NCBI GenBank assembly: GCA_003135995.1
Contig: PNBM01000174.1
Location: 1-13,215, forward strand
DNA from: Ignavibacteriota bacterium
GTDB taxonomy: Bacteria > Bacteroidota > Ignavibacteria > Tepidaquicellales > Tepidaquicellaceae
Direction of reading: 5' to 3'
DNA length: 13,215 nt
Positions 1 to 6,477 of this stretch are shown in pieces (positions within the stretch are counted from its first letter, which is position 1; every line of letters starts with the position of its first letter). The notes below the pieces were generated by a model, which saw nothing but the letters and a program-made list of their open reading frames with translations, was not told the origin of the DNA and did no database searches. A program made the translations under genes and the position numbers.

Positions 1-218
1 GAAATAGTGGGGCCTGCCCTGAATGATAAAATCTGGGCACCTGTAAAAAACGATAAATCAATAAAGTATAAAATTATAAGAAATAAATTTAATTTAAAAA
101 TATTATTTTTTATTGTCTTAAACGTAATGATTAAAAAAATAAAAATCAACCTAAAAGTTTACTGTTATCGTAATAATAATATAAGTCCAATTTCGTTTTA
201 AGTGTTTAAAACATTTAG
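1..218. other. Left-edge stretch, no supported gene
   Basis: The first ~57 bases are visibly richer in G+C than what follows and could be the tail of a gene cut by the window edge. Plus-strand frame 1 is open from base 1 to a stop at 199-201, and frame 3 ends at a TGA at 24-26. Beyond about base 60 the sequence is plain AT-rich intergenic DNA and its translation looks random. No choice between frames is possible from this much sequence. The minus-strand gene that ends at 219 must terminate in here, but no clear hairpin followed by a T-run is visible. Confidence 0.3.
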
Positions 219-1466
219 TTACGAACTTAATAGCTTTTCGATATACTGCGTTATGTCGTTTTTCAATTTCTCATAATGCTCACCTGTGCCGGGACCTTCA
301 AACCCTGTATATATTTTCGTGACCTTGTGTTTTTTGTCAAGATATATTGTAGTCGGATATCCTTTAAAATCTTTCAGGAAAGGAAGAGTTTCGAGAACAC
401 TTTTATTTCCTACTTCACCCGCATAAAGAAAATCATATTTTGCGTTTAACTGCTGAGAGAACCTTTCTATTCTGGGCTTCGCCTGGTTATAATCATTTGA
501 TTCGTAACACAGTCCTATTATTTCCAATCCTTTAGGTTTATACGTGTCATATAGCTTAGCAAGAAGTCTTGTTTCGTCCATGCAATTCGGACACCAGGAA
601 CCCATAATTTGCAATATCACAGGTTTGTTTTTAAATTTATCATTAGCGAGAGAAACTTTATTTCCCTTCATATCCTGAAAAGAGAAATCAATTTTTTCTA
701 CTCCCGGTTTTAATTCCGTTACTTTTTCCGGGTCGGGTAATTTAGCGTTTTCGTTTTTTACTGCTATCCATTTTTCGCGCCACGTCGGCCCGCCAACGAG
801 TATTCCGTTATCAAGTTTTGCGTCAGGAGTAATTGTTGCTTTAAACAAAAGCGAATGCGCTCCGTCGAGACACGATAGCATAAAATCATTTCCGGAAACG
901 GCACCTTCGAGGTACCTGTAATCACCTGAAGATGTAAGAAATGTCCCTGTAACGTGATTCCCGTTTTGTTTGAATTCACCTACTGCTTTATATTCATCTT
1001 TTTCGCCTTGCTGAAATGTCGCATCCCATCTGCCGCTGATATCGAGAGCGGGGGGCTTGTTCGCATCAGGAAACCTTCCTGTTCTACCTGAGACCGCATA
1101 GAAAGAAATTGGATATTTGCTTTTACTTCCGTAATGCATATACCTGCCTGAAATAGAATCATCTGTAATAACTTTCGCAAAAATTTCATCTTTGAAAACG
1201 GGAAGTTTTATGTTTATTGAATCACCGATGAAATTAATTTCGGTAGCATCTATTTTTTCATCAGCGTTTAATATTATCAGCTGCATCTTTCCGTCTGTGG
1301 ATTTACTAAAATTAAAATTAAACGGAAGCTGTAATGCCGGATTATTTTCATCGATAATTAAAACGCCTCTCCATGTTCCCTGTTTCATTTCGCTTTTCTT
1401 TTTAGAACAGGAAGCTAATCCAATTACTCCGATTAATAATATTATTAAAACTATTTTCGATTTCAT
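219..1466 (-). CDS. TlpA-like thioredoxin-fold lipoprotein with duplicated N-terminal beta domain
   Basis: Predicted envelope thiol-disulfide protein of 415 residues. The N-terminus is a lipoprotein signal: basic start, hydrophobic run 5-17, and lipobox L-A-S-C with the lipidated Cys at residue 20. The C-terminal third (about 260-415) is a TlpA/ResA-type thioredoxin fold with active site W-C-P-N-C at 291-295 and the cis-proline in G-Y-P-T-T (Pro371). Between them lie two similar beta-rich segments, about 29-130 and 142-240, each starting G-x-W-(R/D) and carrying G-D and S-G-x turns; they look like an internal duplication of a lipocalin-like fold. Family knowledge: such proteins reduce or shuffle disulfides outside the cytoplasm, often for cytochrome maturation or oxidative stress. 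The substrate is not shown here. The ATG start is favoured because the signal peptide begins at it; a Bacteroidota-type promoter lies 32 nt upstream. It is divergent from the next gene. Confidence 0.85.
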   Translation of the reverse strand: MKSKIVLIILLIGVIGLASCSKKKSEMKQGTWRGVLIIDENNPALQLPFNFNFSKSTDGKMQLIILNADEKIDATEINFIGDSINIKLPVFKDEIFAKVITDDSISGRYMHYGSKSKYPISFYAVSGRTGRFPDANKPPALDISGRWDATFQQGEKDEYKAVGEFKQNGNHVTGTFLTSSGDYRYLEGAVSGNDFMLSCLDGAHSLLFKATITPDAKLDNGILVGGPTWREKWIAVKNENAKLPDPEKVTELKPGVEKIDFSFQDMKGNKVSLANDKFKNKPVILQIMGSWCPNCMDETRLLAKLYDTYKPKGLEIIGLCYESNDYNQAKPRIERFSQQLNAKYDFLYAGEVGNKSVLETLPFLKDFKGYPTTIYLDKKHKVTKIYTGFEGPGTGEHYEKLKNDITQYIEKLLSS

Positions 1467-1807
1467 TTTATTTGTAAATTTATTTGCTCGAATTTAATTA
1501 AATATATTAAACAAAACATGTCTATTCAAACCATTTAGATTAAGTTATTGGTTATTGAGTTATTAAGTTATTGGTAAATAAGGCACATTACACTTTAGTA
1601 ATCGTTGACTATAATTTGGTTATGAGTTGATAATTAATTAAGAAAATTTTCAAAATCATGAATATATTTTCATACCGGCGGTTTTAAGTTTTATTTTTAA
1701 TTAAATTATATTAATATTTAATTAATAGCACTAATCTAATATCTTAAACAAGGTTTATTTACCCGTTTTTTTATTATTCTCATTCGGGTGTATTTAAAAA
1801 TAATAAT
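1467..1807. other. Divergent intergenic region with degenerate heptamers
   Basis: This 341-bp AT-rich spacer lies between two divergent genes, so promoters for both should be here. Besides the minus-strand promoter at 1499-1530 it carries a short run of degenerate heptamers at 1545-1574 (TTATTGG, TTATTGA, TTATTAA, TTATTGG, with single G insertions) of the same family as the array at 2231. A 5-bp inverted repeat ACCCG/CGGGT with an 18-19 nt T-rich spacer ends about 15 nt before the plus-strand ATG; its role is unknown. No ORF with coding character was found. Confidence 0.5.
1499..1530 (-). promoter_or_regulatory. Bacteroidota-type promoter for the TlpA-like gene
   Basis: Read on the minus strand, TTTG (1530-1527) is followed by 20 nt and then TATATTTA (1506-1499). 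The known Bacteroidota consensus is TTTG at -33 and TAnnTTTG at -7; only the final G differs. The ATG of the lipoprotein gene is 32 nt downstream, a sensible leader length. Prediction from pattern only. Confidence 0.4.
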
Positions 1808-2230
1808 ATGGATAAATCTTTAATTGCTCCATGCGGTATTAATTGCGGAATCTGCAGTGCCTATCTTGCACACATCAATAAATTGCCGAGAGCCAAAGGA
1901 AAAATAACACATTGCAGCGGCTGCCGGGCAAGGAATAAACAGTGTGCGCTTATAAAGGGTAAATGCACTAAGCTGAGTAAGAATAGAATAAAATTTTGTT
2001 ATGATTGCAAAAAATTTCCCTGTGCAGGAATAAAAACTCTTAACAAAAGATATGAGACTTATTATTCTGTGAGCAACATTGAAAATCTACTTTTCATTGA
2101 AACCTTTGGTATAGATAGTTTTATTAACCAGCAGATATTAGAATACAAGTGCCACAAATGTGACGGAATGATTAGCATGCATAATAAAAAATGTTATAAA
2201 TGCGACGAAGTAACCGGCTGGAGGAATTAG
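1808..2230 (+). CDS. DUF3795-type cysteine-rich protein
   Basis: Small cytoplasmic protein of 140 residues with 14 cysteines. It opens with I-A-P-C-G-x-N-C-G-x-C (Cys9, 13, 16), the hallmark of the DUF3795 family, followed by C-S-G-C (36, 39), Cys46, Cys53, F-C-Y-D-C (64, 67) and F-P-C (72). The C-terminus adds a separate zinc-ribbon-like pair, C-H-K-C (115, 118) and C-Y-K-C (129, 132). Cysteine spacing implies bound zinc or an Fe-S cluster; the family's biochemical role is not established. No signal peptide or membrane segment. The ATG is the only sensible start, since the conserved motif begins at residue 6. There is no clear ribosome binding site, as for most genes here. Its stop codon TAG merges directly into the TTATTAG heptamer array downstream. 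The nearest neighbour, the epimerase gene, is convergent, so no operon partner is evident. Confidence 0.75.
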   Translation: MDKSLIAPCGINCGICSAYLAHINKLPRAKGKITHCSGCRARNKQCALIKGKCTKLSKNRIKFCYDCKKFPCAGIKTLNKRYETYYSVSNIENLLFIETFGIDSFINQQILEYKCHKCDGMISMHNKKCYKCDEVTGWRN

Positions 2231-2286
2231 TTATTAATTATTGGTTATTAGCTATTAGTTATTAGTTATTAGTTATTAGTTATTTT
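2228..2286. repeat. TTATTAG heptamer tandem array
   Basis: Starting at the stop codon of the preceding gene, eight consecutive 7-bp units follow from 2231: TTATTAA, TTATTGG, TTATTAG, CTATTAG, three perfect TTATTAG, then TTATTTT. Copies become more uniform in the middle and right part. A simple-sequence array in a convergent intergenic region. Confidence 0.85.
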
Positions 2287-2304
2287 ATAATTTACAATGG
2301 ATAT

Positions 2305-2369
2305 TTGTAACCAGATAGACTTAGCTTTCCCAATCAGGGATTGGGAAAGAGGAAAAATACAGGTTACAA
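2305..2369. repeat. Nested inverted repeats with a GTTCCC-type palindrome
   Basis: A perfect 11-bp stem with a 3-nt loop occupies 2325-2349: arm CTTTCCCAATC, loop AGG, then the exact complement. An outer inverted pair, TTGTAACC (2305-2312) and GGTTACAA (2362-2369), encloses it. The core TTCCCAA...TTGGGAA followed by GAGG matches the palindrome at 11262-11287. There is no T-run after the stem on either strand, so it is not a standard terminator. It looks like a dispersed REP-like element. Confidence 0.7.
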
Positions 2370-2434
2370 CGCCGGAGCGTTGTTACCAGAAGAAGATAGG
2401 TTACAAAGCCGGAACGTTGTTACCAGAAGAACCA
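2361..2434. repeat. Two tandem 37-bp palindromic repeats
   Basis: Units 2361-2397 and 2398-2434 agree at 32 of 37 positions, and at 32 of the first 34. Each contains an imperfect hairpin: in the first copy GTTACAACGC pairs with GCGTTGTTAC (one T-T mismatch) around a CGGA loop; in the second copy two further changes weaken the stem. Both copies end in CCAGAAGAA. A decayed partial copy may precede them near 2306-2316. Confidence 0.75.
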
Positions 2435-2445
2435 GAAAAACGCTC

Positions 2446-2487
2446 TTATTTGTTTTTTGTTTTTTGTTATTTGTTATTTGTTATTTG
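2446..2487. repeat. TTATTTG heptamer tandem array
   Basis: Six consecutive 7-bp units: TTATTTG, two TTTTTTG, then three perfect TTATTTG. The last unit (2481-2487) overlaps the 3' end of the epimerase gene and provides its stop codon and last codons. Confidence 0.85.
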
Positions 2488-2879
2488 TTATGTTGCGCGA
2501 GTTCAATCAGAATTCCAGCTGTAGATTTCGGATGCAAAAATGCTATTAACATATTATCGGCGCCGATCCTCGGTGTTTCGTTAATCAATTTCACTCCGCC
2601 CTCTTTTAATTCTCCGAGAGATTTATTTATGTCATCCACTTCGAAAGAACAATGCTGAATTCCTTCTCCTCTTTTTTCGATGTGTTTTGCAATCGGCGAT
2701 TCCGGGTCGGTGGGTTCGAGAATTTCAATATCGCAATTATCGAGTTTTATTTTCTGAACTTTCACTTTTTGTTCTTCTACAACCTGTACCGGGCTTGCTT
2801 TTACGCCGAATATCTTTTCAAATACGGGTACCGATTCATTAAGCGATTTTACTGCAATTCCAAGATGTTCAAGTTTCAT
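2481..2879 (-). CDS. mce: Methylmalonyl-CoA epimerase
   Basis: Cytoplasmic enzyme interconverting (2R)- and (2S)-methylmalonyl-CoA, the step between propionyl-CoA carboxylase and the B12-dependent mutase. At 132 residues it has the usual length for this vicinal-oxygen-chelate family. Two beta-alpha-beta-beta-beta modules are visible. By alignment from memory with the Propionibacterium shermanii enzyme, the metal ligands are His5 (E-H-L-G-I-A-V), Glu52 (I-E-I-L-E-P, a Gln in that enzyme), His76 (I-Q-H-C-S-F-E-V-D-D) and Glu126 (I-L-I-E-L-A-Q). The motif G-A-D-N-M-x-I-A-F-L-H-P-K-S (106-119) is also typical. The ATG start places His5 correctly. The last residues H-N-K and the stop are written by the TTATTTG repeat array. 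It lies 46 bp downstream of manC on the same strand and may share its transcript; no metabolic link to manC is evident, and the mutase and carboxylase genes are not in the window. Confidence 0.9.
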   Translation of the reverse strand: MKLEHLGIAVKSLNESVPVFEKIFGVKASPVQVVEEQKVKVQKIKLDNCDIEILEPTDPESPIAKHIEKRGEGIQHCSFEVDDINKSLGELKEGGVKLINETPRIGADNMLIAFLHPKSTAGILIELAQHNK

Positions 2880-2895
2880 AAATAGGTTAAGTGTT

Positions 2896-2925
2896 TTATT
2901 TGTTTTCTGTTTTTTTTGTTATTTG
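2896..2925. repeat. Degenerate TTATTTG heptamers between manC and mce
   Basis: The 46-bp spacer contains T-rich units TTATTTG, TTTTCTG, TTTTTTTTG and TTATTTG, a decayed relative of the array at the other end of the epimerase gene. The epimerase gene is therefore bracketed by the same repeat type. Confidence 0.6.
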
Positions 2926-4035
2926 CTAAAGGTATTGTTCTAGACCTTTTCTCCGAAGATAATCCACGACCTCTTTTACTTTTTGCGATTCGCTTCTTTT
3001 GCAAACGAGCAAACCATTATCGGTATCGATTATCAGTAAATCTTCCACGCCTATGACTGCAGATATTCTCTGGTCATTTATAATTAAACAATTTTTCGAA
3101 TCTAATGTAACTGTCCTGCCCGAAGTAACATTACCGTTGGAGTCCTTTTCTTTAAAGTTATATATTTCATCCCACGAACCTACATCGCTCCAGTCGAAAT
3201 GGCTCTTTATCGTATAAACATTCTCCGATTTTTCCATTACGCCGTAGTCTATAGATATTCCTTTAATTTGCGAATATACCTGCTCCAGAATTTTCGGAAA
3301 ATCGTTCGATAAAATATTTTCTTCAAGTTTTTTCAATGCTTTATTAAGGTCTGGAAGAGATTTTTTAATTTCCTGCATCATTGTGTCAGCCCTGAAAATA
3401 AACATACCACTGTTCCATAAAAAGTCGCCGCTTTCCATAAATGCTTTCGCCGTTTCAAGATTTGGTTTTTCGGCAAATGTTTTTACTTTATATACTTGCT
3501 CGGACGTAAGCTCTATTTCGTTATTTTCTAAAATTACTTTATATAAATCATCCACATCAAACTGAATATACCCGTAACCCGTTTCCGGCTTCGTTGGACT
3601 TATTCCGAGAGTAACTATTCCTCCGTTATCACCAACAAACTTCAGGCCGCAATTTACAACTCTTTGAAATTCTTTCACGTCTTTAATAATGTGATCTGAT
3701 GGAACGACAAGAACGTTTGCTTTCGGGTTAAACTGCTTAATGAACAGGCAGGTCAAACCTATGCAGGGTGCCGTGTTCCTCCCGAAAGGCTCGCATATTA
3801 TATTATCCTCCGGAATTTTAGGCAGGTGTTTTTTTGTAATGTTTTTGTATGCACCATTTGTAACGACAAATATATTCGTTGGTTTAAACAGACCTTCCAG
3901 CCTTTTAAACGTTTGCTGAATCATAGATACGTTGTCGTTTTCTATTTTCAAATATTGTTTCGGAATTTTAGACGTACCTTTTGGCCAGAATCTCTGTCCG
4001 ATACCTCCTGCCATAATTACCGCATAGTTATTCAT
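2926..4035 (-). CDS. manC: Mannose-1-phosphate guanylyltransferase (GDP-mannose pyrophosphorylase)
   Basis: Makes GDP-mannose from mannose-1-phosphate and GTP in the cytoplasm, the donor for mannose, fucose and related sugars in surface glycans. The nucleotidyltransferase signature is at 9-27: A-G-G-x-G-x-R-F-W-P, then S-K-x-P-K-Q. Other family motifs follow in order: E-P-F-G-R-N-T-A-P (82-90), V-P-S-D-H (111-115), G-Y-G-Y-I-Q (153-158), F-A-E-K-P (187-191), W-N-S-G-M-F (207-212), I-D-Y-G-V-M-E (262-268) and D-W-S-D-V-G-S-W (281-288). At 369 residues it is the single-function form: the C-terminal phosphomannose isomerase domain of bifunctional ManC/AlgA is absent. The start is fixed by the signature lying at residue 9. 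It sits 37 bp after the 626-residue gene and 46 bp before mce, all minus strand. The membrane glycosyltransferase at 11297 could be a downstream user of mannosyl donors, but that is inference. Confidence 0.93.
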   Translation of the reverse strand: MNNYAVIMAGGIGQRFWPKGTSKIPKQYLKIENDNVSMIQQTFKRLEGLFKPTNIFVVTNGAYKNITKKHLPKIPEDNIICEPFGRNTAPCIGLTCLFIKQFNPKANVLVVPSDHIIKDVKEFQRVVNCGLKFVGDNGGIVTLGISPTKPETGYGYIQFDVDDLYKVILENNEIELTSEQVYKVKTFAEKPNLETAKAFMESGDFLWNSGMFIFRADTMMQEIKKSLPDLNKALKKLEENILSNDFPKILEQVYSQIKGISIDYGVMEKSENVYTIKSHFDWSDVGSWDEIYNFKEKDSNGNVTSGRTVTLDSKNCLIINDQRISAVIGVEDLLIIDTDNGLLVCKRSESQKVKEVVDYLRRKGLEQYL

Positions 4036-4072
4036 AATTAATAATTGTTTTAGTTCTTAATTTCGAATTTCT

Positions 4073-5953
4073 TTATATTTCTTTTTTATCCGCAAAAATC
4101 TTTATCGGGTCATTCAAATACGATATAAAAACGTCTATATCTTTTGTCGGCTTATCCAGATAAATTAATTTAAAGTTATAAATTATATATTTAAATATTT
4201 CTTTTATTTCTGCATCGAGCGGGTCCATTCTGTAATTTTGAATGAACTTAATAAAAATATAACTTGCCTCTGTTAGCTGAGACATTTTTCTCATTTCAAG
4301 ATTGTTCGCAATCTTTGCAATTTCTTTCAGCCTGCTGAAAGTATGCGAAAGAGTACGCAGCGCATCATAAGCCTGGTATTTTCCTTTTATCGTTTCGAGG
4401 GATTTGAATATGTTCTCAATTTCCAGTACTTCGTCTTTCATTACAAGGAGTTTGTGTCTCTGGTTTACATCAGTGTATTTTTCTGTCAGGTGCCTTTCTA
4501 TCTGAACTTTTTCCTTGTTTAATTTTTCCTGTGTTTCTCTTTGTTTGCTTTTTTCCATTAAGCCATTTCTTATTTCTTCGATAGCTTTTATTGTCGTGTT
4601 AAGGTCCTGAACTTCATCACCTTTGATAAGACCTTCAATCAGCTTTATTGCATCCCGGAACAAAATTATCAAATCTTCGTCTAAAATCAGCCCGTTTGCA
4701 TCGTTGATACTCATAAAGGACATTTTCACTGCGTCGTAAATGCTTGTTATTATTTCAAAAGACATTTCGCGTGAATATTCTTCCAGGTAATAACTGTTTT
4801 CAATTATCCTTTTAATAATCGTGTTCCGGTCTTCACTGTTTTCTTCCAGCAATAATAATAACAATTCATCCAAATCCGATTTTATTAAAGAATTTTTTTC
4901 AGTCAGCTCGGTTTCGTACTTCATATAAACCGTATTAGCGACGCTTTGGTCAACCTCATGTTCGGTTTTGCTATCATCCTTGTTTACAGTTTCTTCAATT
5001 TCTACTTTTGATATTTCTTCTTTAATATCTTCGTGAGTTTCAATGGGCGGGCTCGCTGTGACCGTTTCCTCTTCTTTTATTATTAAGGGTTCTTGCTCAT
5101 TAATTATTTCTTCGCTTTTGATTTCGGTGTCCGCCTCTTCGTTTTCCTGTAATATCCCGGGTTCGGAAAATGTTTTCTCCTCCTGCGTCAACTCATTATC
5201 TATTTCCTCTGTCGATACAGGGATTTCTTCTTTCTGTCCGATATCTACACTTTCAATAAATTCGTTTTCTTCTTCATCTTTTAGTTCTGCGTTATCTTTA
5301 AAATCCGGACCGGATATTTTTTGAGATTCTTTCCCTGTCGGCAGGCTGAATACCTCTTCTTCTATTTCTGTTCTTGATATTTCCTCTTCTTTATCCGGAA
5401 GAACAAATGCCTTTTCTTCCTTTTTTTCTCCTTTCTGAACAAGCTCGAGGTAGTTTCTTCCCGAAACCGTTTCATATTTATTGCCCGTATCTGTTTCGTT
5501 AAATTCCTCTGTTACAAGCTCTTCGTCGAGTTCTTCGACTTTGAATTTTCTCTCAATTAATATTTTACCTTTTAACGGAATATCTTTTTCTGTGATTTCT
5601 TTACCTGTACTTATTTTAATATCTTCCTGGATTTGGTTTTCCGGAGAATCGATTTTAAAATAATTTATTAATTCGTCCTCTATAGATTCTCTGTCTGTAG
5701 ATAAATTATCCAGAAGATTATCAAATTTTATTTCTCCGGAATCAGCTTTTTTATAGATGAATAAAAGATAATTCCCGAAATTTTTCAGATTCTTTATACG
5801 GGAAATAAGATATATATCTTTTAACAGGTTATCAGAATTTTTTAGAATTCCCAGTATATACAAAGCCTTCGAAAGTTCTTTTGAGCCTTGATAAATATTA
5901 AAATCGTTCTCGACTTTCGAAATTACAAATTTAAAATATTCTTTGCTTTGCAA
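4073..5953 (-). CDS. Unrecognised 626-residue protein with acidic central region and helical C-terminus
   Basis: I do not recognise this family. Three parts are visible. Residues 1-105 are helical and fairly basic. Residues 106-345 are strongly Glu/Asp-rich with repeated E-E runs and few aromatic residues, probably a disordered acidic linker. Residues 346-626 are helical, with a Leu run (365-369), a charged, probably coiled-coil stretch (about 455-500) and two segments (about 375-465 and 510-615) reminiscent of histidine-phosphotransfer helical bundles; His537 in S-H-T-F-S is the only candidate phospho-site, and this resemblance is weak. No signal peptide or membrane segment, so cytoplasmic. 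The start is TTG at 5951-5953: an in-frame TAA immediately precedes it and no ATG or GTG start lies near, the first internal Met being residue 344. It heads the leftward unit with manC and mce and is divergent from dnaA across a 524-bp gap. Confidence 0.8.
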   Translation of the reverse strand: MQSKEYFKFVISKVENDFNIYQGSKELSKALYILGILKNSDNLLKDIYLISRIKNLKNFGNYLLFIYKKADSGEIKFDNLLDNLSTDRESIEDELINYFKIDSPENQIQEDIKISTGKEITEKDIPLKGKILIERKFKVEELDEELVTEEFNETDTGNKYETVSGRNYLELVQKGEKKEEKAFVLPDKEEEISRTEIEEEVFSLPTGKESQKISGPDFKDNAELKDEEENEFIESVDIGQKEEIPVSTEEIDNELTQEEKTFSEPGILQENEEADTEIKSEEIINEQEPLIIKEEETVTASPPIETHEDIKEEISKVEIEETVNKDDSKTEHEVDQSVANTVYMKYETELTEKNSLIKSDLDELLLLLLEENSEDRNTIIKRIIENSYYLEEYSREMSFEIITSIYDAVKMSFMSINDANGLILDEDLIILFRDAIKLIEGLIKGDEVQDLNTTIKAIEEIRNGLMEKSKQRETQEKLNKEKVQIERHLTEKYTDVNQRHKLLVMKDEVLEIENIFKSLETIKGKYQAYDALRTLSHTFSRLKEIAKIANNLEMRKMSQLTEASYIFIKFIQNYRMDPLDAEIKEIFKYIIYNFKLIYLDKPTKDIDVFISYLNDPIKIFADKKEI

Positions 5954-6291
5954 TTATATTTTTCTTTCTTTAAAATATTAATAAAATTGACACTAAATAC
6001 TGTAATATTAAATTAAAAGTAACTATTGTAAGCGTGAATTTGTATTTAAATTTTTATACATTGATTTTTTTTTAATAAAAAAATTAAGTTCCTTGAAATA
6101 TTGGAACGGCATTTGTATTTTAAACAACGTAAAAAAAGTTGAAAAAATTTTAAATTCAAACTTGACTATAAAAAAAAGTTTTATTAATATTATATAGTTA
6201 GTTTTTAAGAAATTTTTCTGTTAACATGTTGTTAATAACTTTTTCCGGCTGGTTCTTTAATGTTGTTTCTTGTTTTAAGAAATTGTAATTA

Positions 6292-6308
6292 TTAACAATG
6301 ATTGTTAA
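6292..6308. repeat. Perfect 17-nt palindrome upstream of dnaA
   Basis: TTAACAAT, a single G, then ATTGTTAA: two perfect 8-bp arms. The overlapping nonamer at 6289 and the near copy TTGTTAACA (6302-6310) mean each arm carries one box-like site in opposite orientation. It could be a dimer-binding operator or paired initiator sites. Confidence 0.5.
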
Positions 6309-6439
6309 CAACTTATCAGCATCTCTACAATCCCTATATAAATATGATGGTTACGGAGGGGATAACCTGTTATAAAATAGTGTTTGAGGATTGTTTTTTT
6401 ACCATAAAATTTTATATCCACTTAAAGTGATTTTTTAAA

Positions 6440-6447
6440 TAAGTTTG
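6440..6447 (+). promoter_or_regulatory. Possible -7 element of the dnaA promoter
   Basis: TAAGTTTG exactly fits the Bacteroidota -7 consensus TAnnTTTG and ends 30 nt before the GTG start. No TTTG is found 19-21 nt upstream, so the promoter is only half supported. The TTATTAACA copy at 6451-6459 would lie at or near the transcription start, as expected if DnaA autoregulates. Confidence 0.3.
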
Positions 6448-6477
6448 ATTTGTTAATAATCTTATAATTCTTTTAGC

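Larger units (their letters stand above)
5954..6477. other. Candidate replication origin / dnaA upstream region
   Basis: This 524-bp gene-free, very AT-rich region precedes dnaA. The nonamer TTATTAACA, 7/9 identical to the classic DnaA box TTATCCACA, occurs at 6289-6297 (plus), about 6232-6240 (minus) and 6451-6459 (minus); a fourth copy lies past dnaA at 8365-8373. Other 7/9 box-like sites are TTATCAGCA (6313-6321), TTATCCCCT (6365-6357, minus) and ATATCCACT (6414-6422). Perfect palindromes sit at 6223-6237 and 6292-6308. Runs of seven or more A or T between about 6065 and 6180 would bend or ease unwinding. No exact TTATCCACA is present, so the origin call is tentative. Confidence 0.35.

Noticed and set aside
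7..201. Plus-strand ORF opening with GTG at the left edge
   Set aside because: Only the first ~17 codons look coding-like; the remainder is Lys/Ile/Asn-rich translation of AT-rich spacer. Not supported as a gene, though a truncated upstream gene end remains possible.
764..1189. Two minus-strand ORFs in another frame within the lipoprotein gene
   Set aside because: Out-of-frame shadows; the 415-residue frame has a signal peptide, lipobox and thioredoxin motif throughout.
2361..2434. Possible CRISPR repeats
   Set aside because: Two adjacent 37-bp units with no unique spacers between them and no cas genes nearby.
2297..2658. Two plus-strand ORFs across 2297-2524 and 2341-2658
   Set aside because: They translate the 37-bp repeats and the TTATTTG array, then run antisense into the epimerase gene. 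Their similar peptide pieces come from the DNA repeat.
5043..5324. Serine-rich plus-strand ORF
   Set aside because: It is the antisense of the Glu-rich segment of the 626-residue protein; GAA/GAG codons read backward give TTC/CTC or, in shifted frames, Ser-rich strings.
6291..6310. Reading the palindrome near 6300 as a Fur- or Fnr-type operator
   Set aside because: The sequence does not match the known Fur (GATAATGATAATCATTATC-like) or Fnr (TTGAT-N4-ATCAA) consensus closely enough.
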